From NCBI RefSeq assembly GCF_024435075.2, contig NZ_JAMZEG020000003.1, positions 496,001 to 560,000 on the forward strand: DNA of 64,000 bases. Reading direction: 5' to 3'. Position numbers and translations under genes: made by a program. This document shows positions 8,166 to 16,486 of this stretch, piece by piece. The stretch comes from Marinomonas maritima. Lineage in GTDB: Bacteria; Pseudomonadota; Gammaproteobacteria; Pseudomonadales; Marinomonadaceae. The notes beneath the pieces were generated by a model that saw nothing but the letters and a program-made list of their open reading frames with translations, was not told where the DNA came from and did not search any database. The first letter of the stretch is position 1. Each line of letters opens with the position of its first letter.

Positions 8166-8993
8166 TCAGAACGGTGCTGAAATATCTAACACGTTCAATA
8201 AGTCATCATAAAGCGCAGGCGTCGAGACCAAAAGCCCCTCACCATTCACTACCTCAGGCCAAGCACCAGTTTGGGGCAAATAACCTCCAACCGTTGCTCC
8301 TGCTTCTTCTGCAATCAGAGCCCCAGCCGCCATATCCCATGGTTTTACGCTTTCAAAATAGGCATCCAAACGTCCAGCTGCTACCCAACATAAATCCAGT
8401 GCCGCTGAGCCATTGCGGCGGATATCTTGGCAATGATGCAGCACACGAGAGACACGCTCCAATATGGGAGACAACGCTGTTTTTTGATAAGGGAAACCCG
8501 TTGCTACCAATGCGTTCCTAAGCTCTTTGGCGCCAGAAACCGACAGCTTTTTATCGTTACAATAAGCACCTTCCCCTTTAACGGCCCAGAAGCACTCACC
8601 TAAAAAAGGCGCATTCACTACACCTAAAATACGTTGCTGACCGATAAAAAGGCCAATCGACACGGCAACATGAAGATGACCATGAGCAAAGTTTACCGTA
8701 CCGTCAATCGGGTCAATCACCCAAACTGGCGTTTCATCGGCAATGTCCCCTAGATTCATATTAGGAGACGATTCTTCTGACAAGATACGATGAGAAGGAT
8801 AACGCTCAGTAATACTCGAACATAAGTACTGATCGACCGCTAAATCCGTCGACGTTACCAATTCATGATCCGTTTTATAGTCGCGGACAAACGCTGAACT
8901 TTGCCTCGCTTCTATGACTAACCCCCCTGCCGTTATCGCAAGATTTTTCGCAAACCCCAACCACTCTTCATGCTCTTTAGACATAAAAAACAC
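8166..8993 (-). CDS. Inositol monophosphatase family protein
   Basis: 275 residues. Metal-site motifs of the FIG superfamily are complete: EESS (Glu ligand), DPIDGTVNFAHG (the DPIDGT signature) and WDMAAGALIAEEAGA (second Asp ligand). These magnesium-dependent enzymes dephosphorylate inositol phosphates or related sugar and nucleotide phosphates; SuhB, HisN and CysQ-like roles cannot be separated here. It lies 20 bp after the carboxylesterase stop on the same strand, so the two are probably cotranscribed. Confidence 0.9.
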   Translation of the reverse strand: MFFMSKEHEEWLGFAKNLAITAGGLVIEARQSSAFVRDYKTDHELVTSTDLAVDQYLCSSITERYPSHRILSEESSPNMNLGDIADETPVWVIDPIDGTVNFAHGHLHVAVSIGLFIGQQRILGVVNAPFLGECFWAVKGEGAYCNDKKLSVSGAKELRNALVATGFPYQKTALSPILERVSRVLHHCQDIRRNGSAALDLCWVAAGRLDAYFESVKPWDMAAGALIAEEAGATVGGYLPQTGAWPEVVNGEGLLVSTPALYDDLLNVLDISAPF

Positions 8994-9013
8994 CTTGTAT
9001 AAAATAGGGAGGG

Positions 9014-9682
9014 TTAAGCCAATCTAGCATTTACCCAGTTTGAAATATCCTTTACTTGCTCAGGGCAAACAGCATGAGGCATATCATAACTCTGATACGA
9101 AACCGCAAAGTTTTTTGATAGCAGACGATCACGAGCTTGTGTTGCCAACACCGGAGCTACTACAGCGTCTTGTGAACCATGATGAATCAAAATTGGAGTC
9201 TTACCATTAGAACACTCCGACGCATCCGGTACGTCATCGCCATTTACTAGATAAGTTGATAGCGCCATGACGCCCGCTAATGTGTGCTGAGTTCGTAACG
9301 CGGTTTGGTAAGCAATCACCCCACCCTGTGAAAACCCAGCAACTATAATACGGCTAGGGGGAATCCCTTTATCAATTTGATCCTGTATCAAATCCGCCAC
9401 TTGGCAACAAGACTCATCAATATTTGCCATGTCTACTTTTCGATCTAGCGTCATTTCATAAATGTCGTACCACGCACGCATAACCATGCCACCGTTTACC
9501 GTCACGGGACGCTTGGGAGCATGAGGAAAAACAAAACGCACTTTGAGATCTGGTGACAACGACATAGCCGGAACCAAGGATTCAAAATCATGCCCGTCTG
9601 AACCAAGACCGTGCAACCAAATAATAGCCGCATCCGGCTCACTGTTCGTTTCTACTAAGACAGATGGCAGTAATTCGCTCAT
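9014..9682 (-). CDS. Alpha/beta-hydrolase carboxylesterase (phospholipase/carboxylesterase family)
   Basis: 222 residues from ATG 9682, which has GGAGTG at good spacing. The longer open frame to 9784 overlaps the upstream gene and its terminator and is rejected. Motifs: WLHGLGSDGHDF (oxyanion region), GFSQGG (nucleophile elbow with catalytic Ser), then HGSQDAVVAP (catalytic Asp) and MPHAVCPEQ (catalytic His). This is the short-chain carboxylesterase/acyl-protein thioesterase family common in pseudomonads. Its physiological ester is unknown. The ribosome site directly abuts the T-run of the preceding gene's terminator. Confidence 0.9.
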   Translation of the reverse strand: MSELLPSVLVETNSEPDAAIIWLHGLGSDGHDFESLVPAMSLSPDLKVRFVFPHAPKRPVTVNGGMVMRAWYDIYEMTLDRKVDMANIDESCCQVADLIQDQIDKGIPPSRIIVAGFSQGGVIAYQTALRTQHTLAGVMALSTYLVNGDDVPDASECSNGKTPILIHHGSQDAVVAPVLATQARDRLLSKNFAVSYQSYDMPHAVCPEQVKDISNWVNARLA

Positions 9683-9694
9683 TTTTAACACTCC

Positions 9695-9729
9695 AAAAAA
9701 ATAGGCTATCGCAATTTGCCATAGCCTAT
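9695..9729 (-). terminator. Rho-independent terminator between kinase and carboxylesterase genes
   Basis: On the minus strand ATAGGCTAT and ATAGCCTAT (9721-9729 and 9701-9709) form a perfect 9-bp stem followed by seven T. It ends only a few bases before the ribosome site of the carboxylesterase, so it may also modulate read-through into that gene. Confidence 0.8.
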
Positions 9730-9773
9730 CATATTGACGTTTTTCACTCGACTGTTGACGAGTAACTAGCTGT

Positions 9774-10754
9774 CTAATGCTCAACGGGGAAGCGCATTTC
9801 GACCACCTCCTGATTTTTATTTAATTTAAAAAGAACATCTGCACGTTCCGGCATCACAGCCAACATATGACGAGTCAAGCGTTCGTAATATTGCATAAAA
9901 CGTTTTAATTCATTACAAGACATTATTTTTAAATCAATCGTATCAAGTAAGATCCCATGAATGTCATGAAGATGGTCTTCCAACATTCGCTCCTGTTTAT
10001 TACGCCAATGATAGACAACATCATAACTAGGCGCTTGCATCCATGTCATAAGATCAATTTTTGCAAACAGCGCCTTATAATCGTCTTTCAACAACTGGTT
10101 AACAGTGTTTCGCCACAATCCATCGGCATCCATTTCCTCCTCAAGTTGATTTATCGGACGATACAGAGTGTCATTGATAGGCGGTGCACCAACACACCAC
10201 CCTTCGAATAAAACCACATCAACGGGGCCTTGAACTTCTTGCCATAAATGCACCGCTTTTCGATCATCAACCGATTTATCAAAACAGGGAAACTTCATTA
10301 CCTCCCCATCCTTCAGATTTTTCAGCCTTTCAAAAAGCGTCAACGCAAAAGCAACATCATGCGTTCCAGGCACACCTCGTACAGAAAACATAGAGGTCGT
10401 TTCGTTAGCAAATTTAAGCCGATCATGATGCGTGCTGTATAAATCGTCTAAACTCAACACAATACAATTCAGATCAAAACCTTTATTCAATATACGACTA
10501 ATAACACTACAAAAAGTTGTCTTGCCGCACCCTTGCGCACCGCCAACTCCAACAATTAAGGGCCCTCTTCCACTCTCCGCTTTTTGGCTCAACCAAGTGG
10601 CAAAAGGCAGGTACAAAGGATCCATCTGATCAATCAATGACGCATCCGCATACAAACAACTCAGGGTTTGTTCCACTTCAAAGCGTAATCGATGGGACAA
10701 AGGATCGGGCATACTTAGATTCGTACTGCTAAATTTTTCCTGCCGTTTTAACAT
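9774..10754 (-). CDS. P-loop kinase, D-glycerate 3-kinase-like
   Basis: 326 residues from ATG 10754, which has AAGGAGGTG at ideal spacing; the six-codon GTG extension covers that site and is rejected. Walker A is GVGGAQGCGKTTF, near residue 73, followed by SLDDLYSTHHDR and a VLFEGWCVG segment. This pattern belongs to the phosphoribulokinase/pantothenate-kinase-like group that includes plant-type glycerate kinase GLYK and bacterial relatives. The expected reaction is ATP-dependent phosphorylation of a small hydroxy acid or similar metabolite. Substrate assignment is by resemblance only. Confidence 0.82.
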   Translation of the reverse strand: MLKRQEKFSSTNLSMPDPLSHRLRFEVEQTLSCLYADASLIDQMDPLYLPFATWLSQKAESGRGPLIVGVGGAQGCGKTTFCSVISRILNKGFDLNCIVLSLDDLYSTHHDRLKFANETTSMFSVRGVPGTHDVAFALTLFERLKNLKDGEVMKFPCFDKSVDDRKAVHLWQEVQGPVDVVLFEGWCVGAPPINDTLYRPINQLEEEMDADGLWRNTVNQLLKDDYKALFAKIDLMTWMQAPSYDVVYHWRNKQERMLEDHLHDIHGILLDTIDLKIMSCNELKRFMQYYERLTRHMLAVMPERADVLFKLNKNQEVVEMRFPVEH

Positions 10755-10827
10755 AATGAACACCTCCTTCACGTTTTACTCTGCTGAGTATAGTAAGCCT
10801 TGAGAGGATTGATCAAATTTTACACAA

Positions 10828-11889
10828 CTAAAAGAAAGGTAAGGTTAACTGAAGCGGCTTTGGTGGTGACAATCGATACCCAACACCAATAAGACGTACC
10901 GGACGTCGGTAACGCTCGTATGCTTGTTGCAATAACGTCAAAAACACGTCATCAGATAATTTATTTTTTATGGGCTGCTCTATCGTTGTTTGCTTAAAGT
11001 CATCAAATTTCATCTTGAGATAATACTTACTAAGTTGTGATTCAAAGTTTCGCCCTGTCATACGTTTTTTTAAATCGCTTAGCAAAATAGGCAACACTGT
11101 TTGGCATTCTTTGAGGTCCGGTAAGTCTTTTGAAAAAGTATGCTCGACTGAAATGCTTTTTCTTTCTCGCGATACGGAAACAGGACGATCATCAATACCA
11201 AGTGCAAACTGAGACAAACGAAAAGCCATGCTGCCGAAGTTTTTTTGTAACACAGCAAAGTCTAATGTTTGTAAGTCAGCGCAGTTGAATACACCCAATG
11301 CCGCCAACTTTTCCTGTGCTACACGACCAATACCAGAAATTGACTTAACAGGTACCGTGGAGACAAATTCAAATTGCTTCTCAGGCGTTACTACTGTCAA
11401 ACCGTCCGGCTTATCCCAATCACTTGCCACCTTCGCAATGAACTTATTAGCCGCCACACCCGCAGAAACCGTAATACCAACTTCCAACCATATTCTTGAG
11501 CGTATTTCCTCAGCAATCCGTGTGGCGCTGCCTTGAAAGTGTGGCGAATCTGTCACATCAAGATACGCTTCATCCAAGGATAAAGGCTCAATAATATCGG
11601 TAAATTCTCGGAAAATAGCGTGCATTTGCGTAGAGGCCGTTCGGTACTTATGCATATTACCGGGTAACACTCTCAATGCAGGGCATAGGCGTTTGGCAAC
11701 CGATGTCGGCATAGCGGAGCGAACGCCATAAACTCGAGCAGCATAATTCGCTGTAGAAAGAACACTGCGAGTATTTTCCGGCCCTCCAATGGCGATAGGA
11801 ATATCTCGCAAGCTTGGGTCATCGCGCATTTCTATAGCAGCGTAAAAACAATCCGCATCAACATGAATAATTTTGCGATTTTGCGACAT
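10828..11889 (-). CDS. dinB: DNA polymerase IV (DinB)
   Basis: 353 residues from ATG 11889 (MSQNRKIIHVDADCFYAAIE), matching the usual Y-family start; upstream in-frame codons run through the regulatory repeat and are rejected. D11 and D13 of VDADCF and the SLDEAYLD segment supply the catalytic carboxylates. The helix-hairpin-helix region has ISGIGRVAQEKLAALG, and the C-terminal little-finger domain is complete. It performs translesion synthesis. The C-terminus ends LQLTLPFF, plausibly a beta-clamp binding peptide of the QLxLPF type. A LexA-type box precedes the gene, in line with SOS induction of dinB elsewhere. Confidence 0.95.
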   Translation of the reverse strand: MSQNRKIIHVDADCFYAAIEMRDDPSLRDIPIAIGGPENTRSVLSTANYAARVYGVRSAMPTSVAKRLCPALRVLPGNMHKYRTASTQMHAIFREFTDIIEPLSLDEAYLDVTDSPHFQGSATRIAEEIRSRIWLEVGITVSAGVAANKFIAKVASDWDKPDGLTVVTPEKQFEFVSTVPVKSISGIGRVAQEKLAALGVFNCADLQTLDFAVLQKNFGSMAFRLSQFALGIDDRPVSVSRERKSISVEHTFSKDLPDLKECQTVLPILLSDLKKRMTGRNFESQLSKYYLKMKFDDFKQTTIEQPIKNKLSDDVFLTLLQQAYERYRRPVRLIGVGYRLSPPKPLQLTLPFF

Positions 11890-11897
11890 AGCCTTCA

Positions 11898-11936
11898 AAA
11901 AAAACTGTATAAAAAAACTGTATAAAAAAACAGTAT
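11898..11936. repeat. Three tandem 13-bp repeats in the dinB promoter
   Basis: Units 11898-11910 and 11911-11923 are identical (seven A, then CTGTAT); unit 11924-11936 differs by one base (CAGTAT). The junction of units two and three makes a LexA-type palindrome. Confidence 0.85.
11918..11933 (-). promoter_or_regulatory. LexA (SOS) box upstream of dinB
   Basis: CTGT at 11918-11921 and ACAG at 11930-11933 with exactly eight bases between give the CTGT-N8-ACAG core of the gammaproteobacterial LexA operator. It sits 29-44 bases upstream of the dinB ATG, where it would occlude the promoter. Confidence 0.85.
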
Positions 11937-12293
11937 ACACCAATTAATCACTTCCACTCCACACCACAAAAAATGCAATTTTTTTCTCTAGAAAAAACAC
12001 TCTCACTATAAAATGTTCTAAATAATTTGAAAAAATGCACCTAAAGAACCGTTTTACTATCAAAAACAAAGAAAAAGCGTTTTTTTCGATGCCCAAACAT
12101 GGACGCTAGAGCGTAAAATGGTTTACATTTTGTTCATTAGATTAGCCATGTTGAAAAACAAAGGGATTTTCGAACACATTATTCAGTTAATTCCTGCAGC
12201 ATTAACTCGCTCAATTGAAACAGCACTATGCAACACATACTACTTTTCAACGCAGGATATCAAGGCAAAGACATCCATATAAAGGGCACCACC

Positions 12294-12935
12294 ATGACAC
12301 TAACACTTCGAATTTTTTTAATAGCCATAGGTGCAATAACGCTCGCCGGTTGTCAAAATCTTAACCAACCAGGGACCGCTGGAACAGGCAGCCCTTGTAC
12401 TACTGTCTCACCGTGTAACGGTAATACTGTTGGAAATAGTAATAGTGCACCTTACGGTTACGCCCAAAACGGCGCACTAAATGCAAACAACACCATTGCC
12501 GTTATTAAACAAGAGCCTATTATTGTCACTGCCACTGGCTACGCTGCCACAATGACAAACAAGCGCTTATCCAAATCTCAAGCTCGTATCATGACCCTGC
12601 GTAGTTCAATGCTAGATGCTTACCGAAACTTATCTGAACGAGTTTATGGTTTGAAAATCGACGGTTCCAGCTCATTGAGCAACATGGTGATGCAAAACGA
12701 CGAACTAAGAACCTATGTAGATGCGTACTTGGTTGGAGCCAAAGTGGTGTCACAACGTGAGCATGAAGACGGTACATTCGAAACCGTCGTAGAAATGGCA
12801 CTGCAAGAAAATTTTCGTCAATGTTTGAGTTCTAGCAGCGTACAAACAGATCCGAACTGTAAAATTCAACCCGGTTACCGCGCAATAAACGTTCAGAACT
12901 CTACACCGACGACTAACTTCTATAGTATTGAATAA
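12294..12935 (+). CDS. flgP: FlgP-like flagellar outer-membrane lipoprotein (LPP20 family)
   Basis: 213 residues from ATG 12294, preceded by AAAGGGC. The signal peptide ends in LAGC, a lipobox with lipidated Cys20. A low-complexity Asn/Thr/Gly segment follows, then the LPP20 domain: KSQARIMTLRSSMLDAYRNL, ERVYGLKIDGSSSL, and VVSQREHEDGTFETVVEMAL. The family includes FlgP of Vibrio, which supports the H/T-ring of sheathed or high-torque flagella. Its stop overlaps the flgT start by one base (TAATG). About 350 bp upstream, between dinB and this gene, hold AT-rich DNA with no clear sigma-28 or sigma-54 site. Confidence 0.88.
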   Translation: MTLTLRIFLIAIGAITLAGCQNLNQPGTAGTGSPCTTVSPCNGNTVGNSNSAPYGYAQNGALNANNTIAVIKQEPIIVTATGYAATMTNKRLSKSQARIMTLRSSMLDAYRNLSERVYGLKIDGSSSLSNMVMQNDELRTYVDAYLVGAKVVSQREHEDGTFETVVEMALQENFRQCLSSSSVQTDPNCKIQPGYRAINVQNSTPTTNFYSIE

Positions 12936-14131
12936 TGATGTCGTCCTTGAAATATTTATTAATCGTCTCTATTGCCTTATCTTTGCCTCTCACCGTTTTT
13001 TCAAAAACGGTTGATGCGGTCGGTGAAGCGGTTATTTATAACAACGACGTTTCCGATGCGCGCTATAGAGCGACTCAACAAGCGATAAAACAAGCTGTGC
13101 TTGAGTCAGGCTCTAGAGTCAATGTTAAAGATGAACTTTATAATGGCGAGCTTGAATCTAGCCTAGAAATACGAAGCTCTGGACACGTCCAAAAGGCTCG
13201 TATCATTTCTGAAGAACAAAACGGCGATTTCCTTAGGGTCGTTGCTCGTGTAGATGTCACACCAGACTCTCAGTGCAGCACTGGCCCAACAAGTTATTAT
13301 AAAAAAACCGTTGGCATTACTGGATTTGAGCTACAAACACCTCAGCAAGCAAGGCTGGGGGAGCTGAGCAATATATCCAGAGAGCTCCCCAAAGGCCTAG
13401 CGGATGAAATAAATAAACAGGGCTATCTACGAGCGCTGACAGCCACAAACATTGCTATCTATCCCGACCTATTAAATGCGCCTTCTTCCACCAACTATGA
13501 TGGCTCCTTAACGAACGTCACACGAATCAGCGAACAACTTGGCGTTCAATATATTGTTAGCGGCGTTATTAGAGATATTGGTGAAGTCTATTTAAGACGT
13601 CCTAATGATAAAGACGAAAAAGACGCTTTAGACGAAGGAATTGATAAAGAAAGGAACTTTGTGGTCGATATATATATATATGATGGCTTCAGTGGCGCGC
13701 TATTGTTCGAGCACAGATACAGCGAGATAGGGAACTGGGACATATCCGATCACGCAAGAATTGGTTTTGGAAGCGCAAAATTCTGGACAGTGCATTATGG
13801 AAAAGTAGTACAACAAGCATTAAAAGAAAGCGCTTTAGATACAAGTGAACAGCTTCGATGTCAGCCTTTTATCGCTAATATTTTTCGAACCGAAGGCAAC
13901 AGAATACATATATCAGCAGGGTCATTAGCAGGAGTCAAACAAGGTGATAAGTTCAACGTTTATCGTCGTTATGAAGTGTTTAATCAACTTCAATCCGCTC
14001 AAACTCAGCTGAATAATGCAAATATCAGTGTTACAATAAAACAAGTACAACCCAACTTCTCAGTTGGAGAACTTGTTGTTGACTCTCACATTTTAAACGT
14101 TCAACAACAAGATGTCGTAATAGCCTGGTAA
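12935..14131 (+). CDS. flgT: Flagellar assembly protein FlgT
   Basis: 398 residues with an N-terminal signal peptide (about 23 residues ending VFSKTVDA). The N-terminal domain (AVIYNNDVSDARYRATQQA through FLRVVARVDV) matches the FlgT N-domain. A middle domain with YIVSGVIRDIGEVY and YDGFSGALLFEHRYSEI follows, then a C-terminal beta domain with AGSLAGVKQGDKFNVYR. FlgT builds the H-ring around the basal body in Vibrio. Translational coupling to flgP (one-base overlap) supports the joint role. The companion flgO is not seen in this window. Confidence 0.9.
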   Translation: MMSSLKYLLIVSIALSLPLTVFSKTVDAVGEAVIYNNDVSDARYRATQQAIKQAVLESGSRVNVKDELYNGELESSLEIRSSGHVQKARIISEEQNGDFLRVVARVDVTPDSQCSTGPTSYYKKTVGITGFELQTPQQARLGELSNISRELPKGLADEINKQGYLRALTATNIAIYPDLLNAPSSTNYDGSLTNVTRISEQLGVQYIVSGVIRDIGEVYLRRPNDKDEKDALDEGIDKERNFVVDIYIYDGFSGALLFEHRYSEIGNWDISDHARIGFGSAKFWTVHYGKVVQQALKESALDTSEQLRCQPFIANIFRTEGNRIHISAGSLAGVKQGDKFNVYRRYEVFNQLQSAQTQLNNANISVTIKQVQPNFSVGELVVDSHILNVQQQDVVIAW

Positions 14132-14192
14132 TTTTTATATAACTACGCCCACACAACCAAGGGCGATTTTTTTGATTTTTAGGACAGATACA

Positions 14193-14423
14193 ATGAATAA
14201 CGAACTACTACACCACTTAGAACAACGCATCAATGAAGCTGTAGAAGAGATTGGTTCACTACGCAAGCGCATTGCTGAATTAGAAATGCAAAACTACGAA
14301 CTTAGCGAAGAAAAAAATGATATTCAAAACGCGCTAACTCAAACAAAAGAGCAGCAATCTAATTGGGAGTCTTCTCTTTCCCAAATGCTGAACCGCTTAA
14401 ACCAAATGGATGACAAAAAATGA
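14193..14423 (+). CDS. Small coiled-coil protein, ZapB-like
   Basis: 76 residues from ATG 14193, with AGGA ten bases upstream. Almost the whole chain is a heptad-patterned coiled coil (LEQRINEAVEEIGSLRKRIA and so on) with no cysteines, membrane segment or globular part. Length and composition resemble the cell-division factor ZapB, a pure coiled coil of about 80 residues, but such proteins are hard to assign by sequence alone. Its last codons overlap the next gene by 4 bp (ATGA), so the two are translationally coupled. Confidence 0.65.
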   Translation: MNNELLHHLEQRINEAVEEIGSLRKRIAELEMQNYELSEEKNDIQNALTQTKEQQSNWESSLSQMLNRLNQMDDKK

Positions 14424-14893
14424 AATCACTTCTACTTGCAGCTTTAGTTCTAGTTAGTGCGAACGCATCAGCTGAAGGTCAAATTGCGAGTCTAGTAAAT
14501 TTTGAATCCACAGCAACTCGACCAGACAGTAGCAACGAACAGAGCAATGTTACCTCCATAGGCTACGTCGCAATGGAGTACACCCTGCCTGAAAACATCT
14601 CTTTTTATGGTGGCTTTTCATTTGTCATTGGGGAGGATTTTGAAAGCGGCGCGACGGTAGGATCTCGATTTTATAGTGCCACTCCAGCCTTTCAGATATT
14701 CCCAGGCATTCCAATGTGGTCATTTATTGGCGGCGGCATTTCATTTTTAGAAGACACCGTATACTACCCAGAAGCCGGATTTCGTATCGCAGCTTCCGAC
14801 ACATCGCGACTAGATATATATGTAAAGATACTAAATAGTAGCAATGAAACCTATGACAAACACGTCATGATCGGTGCAGGGCTTACCTTCTAA
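14420..14893 (+). CDS. Exported small outer-membrane beta-barrel-like protein
   Basis: 157 residues with a signal peptide (KSLLLAALVLVSANASA). The mature part alternates hydrophobic and polar residues in strands rich in Gly, Tyr and Phe, ending in HVMIGAGLTF with the C-terminal Phe typical of outer-membrane barrels. It resembles OmpA/OmpW-type eight-stranded barrels in outline, but I do not recognise a specific family. Translation is coupled to the coiled-coil gene by an ATGA overlap. Confidence 0.7.
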   Translation: MKSLLLAALVLVSANASAEGQIASLVNFESTATRPDSSNEQSNVTSIGYVAMEYTLPENISFYGGFSFVIGEDFESGATVGSRFYSATPAFQIFPGIPMWSFIGGGISFLEDTVYYPEAGFRIAASDTSRLDIYVKILNSSNETYDKHVMIGAGLTF

Positions 14894-14898
14894 GCAAA

Positions 14899-15066
14899 AT
14901 GAAATTATTACCTATTTTTATCGTTGGCTTCTTAATTACGACGATTTACGTTTGGCAACAAAACGGAGACATTATTTCTGTCACCCTACCGAACGAAGAT
15001 CAGCAAAAAGAAATGATTGGCACAAGCAATACACCAAGTATTCCGCTGACTCCAATAAAAAATTGA
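14899..15066 (+). CDS. 55-residue single-pass membrane protein
   Basis: A short frame starting MKLLPIFIVGFLITTIYVW directly after the barrel gene (5 bp gap) and ending 13 bp before the proQ-domain gene. Residues 3-19 form one hydrophobic helix; the tail is polar and ends in a Pro/Thr-rich stretch. Tight packing between two real genes supports translation, but the ribosome site is weak (TAAGCAAA) and the family is unknown. Confidence 0.55.
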   Translation: MKLLPIFIVGFLITTIYVWQQNGDIISVTLPNEDQQKEMIGTSNTPSIPLTPIKN

Positions 15067-15079
15067 GCTTTGTTTTTTT

Positions 15080-16054
15080 ATGGAACAACTTATTGCCAAA
15101 CTCGAAGCAAGGATTAACTGGCTAACAAAGCAGCTAGACAATGCTAACGAAGAAATACAAAAATTGAACGCAAAGAACACCCCTTCCATTGAGTACAGTG
15201 CATCGATGGATTTATTGCAACATATGGCAGGTCGCTCAACAGAAGATCAACTGCAGCTTTACATTGAAGACTCACTTGACCTTTTAAACCCAGCGCCCGC
15301 CCCTAAGCAAGCAATTAAAGTAGATGCGGCTGAACACCAACTCAACTTTGACTTATTGCACGAGCATGCTGATAGCAGCACCACAACCACGACAACAGAA
15401 CAGATTGATTACATGACCACACAACAACCTGAGCTTAACGGCTTGCAAGAAGACGACAAACTAGTCGATAACGACACTAGCGTACCAGAAGCAAGTGACA
15501 GCACGACTAAGACCGCGACCCTGACGCCAGAGCAAAAGAAGCGTCAAAAAAATCAAAAGAACAATCGCCGTCTTATCAAAATGCTTGAAGACCGTTATCC
15601 CAAAGCGTTCGACTGGAATCAACCTAAGCCACTGAAGGTCGGTATAGACAAAGATATGGTACTGGACGATGACTTCAATACCAGCAAGCAAAAACGGGCC
15701 CTCGCAGCCTACACGCGCTCAGACAGATATAAGAAGTGCCTTCTATCTGGCCAGCCTCGAGTTGACCTAGAGGGTGTCGCTGTTAACAACGAACCTGCTT
15801 TACCCGAATCAATGATTCCTAAAAAAGCAAGGGCCACGCCCACCAGCAGACCTACAACGACTAGCAGACCAGCAAAAGAGAAAACAGCCTCAGCCCAGCC
15901 AGCAAGAAGCAGACAAAAGCCTCAAGCTAAAAACGACATCAAACCAAAAGCTAAAAATGTCAAAAGCGCACCGAAGACAGAAGATATTTATGATAATTTG
16001 TCTCCAGAAGAGCGCATGAAAGCAAAACTGGAAAAACTATTAAATAAATCCTAA
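15080..16054 (+). CDS. proQ: ProQ/FinO-domain RNA-binding protein with coiled-coil N-terminus
   Basis: 324 residues. Residues 1-35 form a coiled coil (MEQLIAKLEARINWLTKQLD). An acidic Thr-rich linker follows to about 150. The ProQ/FinO domain spans about 152-235: LTPEQKKRQKNQKNNRRLIK, PKAFDWNQPKPLKVGI and ALAAYTRSDRYKKCLL. The C-terminal 85 residues are basic and rich in Lys, Ala, Pro, Thr and Arg, as in disordered RNA-binding tails. The family binds structured sRNAs and mRNA 3' ends. E. coli ProQ (232 residues) has the FinO domain at its N-terminus, so the 150-residue N-terminal extension here is unusual. Confidence 0.88.
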   Translation: MEQLIAKLEARINWLTKQLDNANEEIQKLNAKNTPSIEYSASMDLLQHMAGRSTEDQLQLYIEDSLDLLNPAPAPKQAIKVDAAEHQLNFDLLHEHADSSTTTTTTEQIDYMTTQQPELNGLQEDDKLVDNDTSVPEASDSTTKTATLTPEQKKRQKNQKNNRRLIKMLEDRYPKAFDWNQPKPLKVGIDKDMVLDDDFNTSKQKRALAAYTRSDRYKKCLLSGQPRVDLEGVAVNNEPALPESMIPKKARATPTSRPTTTSRPAKEKTASAQPARSRQKPQAKNDIKPKAKNVKSAPKTEDIYDNLSPEERMKAKLEKLLNKS

Positions 16055-16105
16055 AAAACTATTTACATAGTTAGGCGCGGCATATACTATGTGCCGCGCT
16101 GCTGT

Positions 16106-16189
<84 letters not shown>

Positions 16190-16486
16190 TTAGCGCTTTT
16201 CTTTATAGATCAGCATCTTATCTATAAAATCATAATTTCTTTTCTAGAAATCACCAAAGCACTCTCGAACAACTATCTATATTAAAGCAAAAAATCACTC
16301 CGAAAACTCACCACCAAAAAAATTACGCACAACTCTTTACCCGACTACAGAAAAACAACACTCCAAACCACAAGCCCTCACACAGCCTCCATATATCCAA
16401 AACTAAAAACACCCACTCACACCTTTCGCACACCCAAAACATCCAAATACACCTTCACCAACCCCATAGAAAGCCAACCCCATAGA
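16190..16486. other. Noncoding, strand-asymmetric C-rich/G-poor stretch
   Basis: No gene is seen between tRNA-Tyr and the heptamer repeat. From about 16290 the plus strand is made almost wholly of A, C and T: my hand count for 16321-16440 is 47 C against 6 G. Just before the repeat a short direct repeat, ACCCCATAGAA, occurs twice (about 16460 and 16477). No transcript or structure is evident. Confidence 0.6.

Noticed and set aside
9683..9784. N-terminal extension of the carboxylesterase
   Set aside because: It overlaps the upstream kinase gene and a terminator; ATG 9682 has its own ribosome site and a family-like start.
11890..11943. Upstream extension of DinB
   Set aside because: It runs through the LexA box and 13-bp repeats; the Y-family start is at 11889.
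12121..12140. Possible sigma-54 promoter before flgP (GG, ten bases, GT)
   Set aside because: The -12 element lacks GC and the rest of the consensus is poor.
12228..12293. Extension of FlgP
   Set aside because: It would place the signal peptide internally; the lipobox requires the start at 12294.
14874..15125. 83-residue frame overlapping the micro-protein and the ProQ start
   Set aside because: It overlaps three better-supported frames and has no family features.
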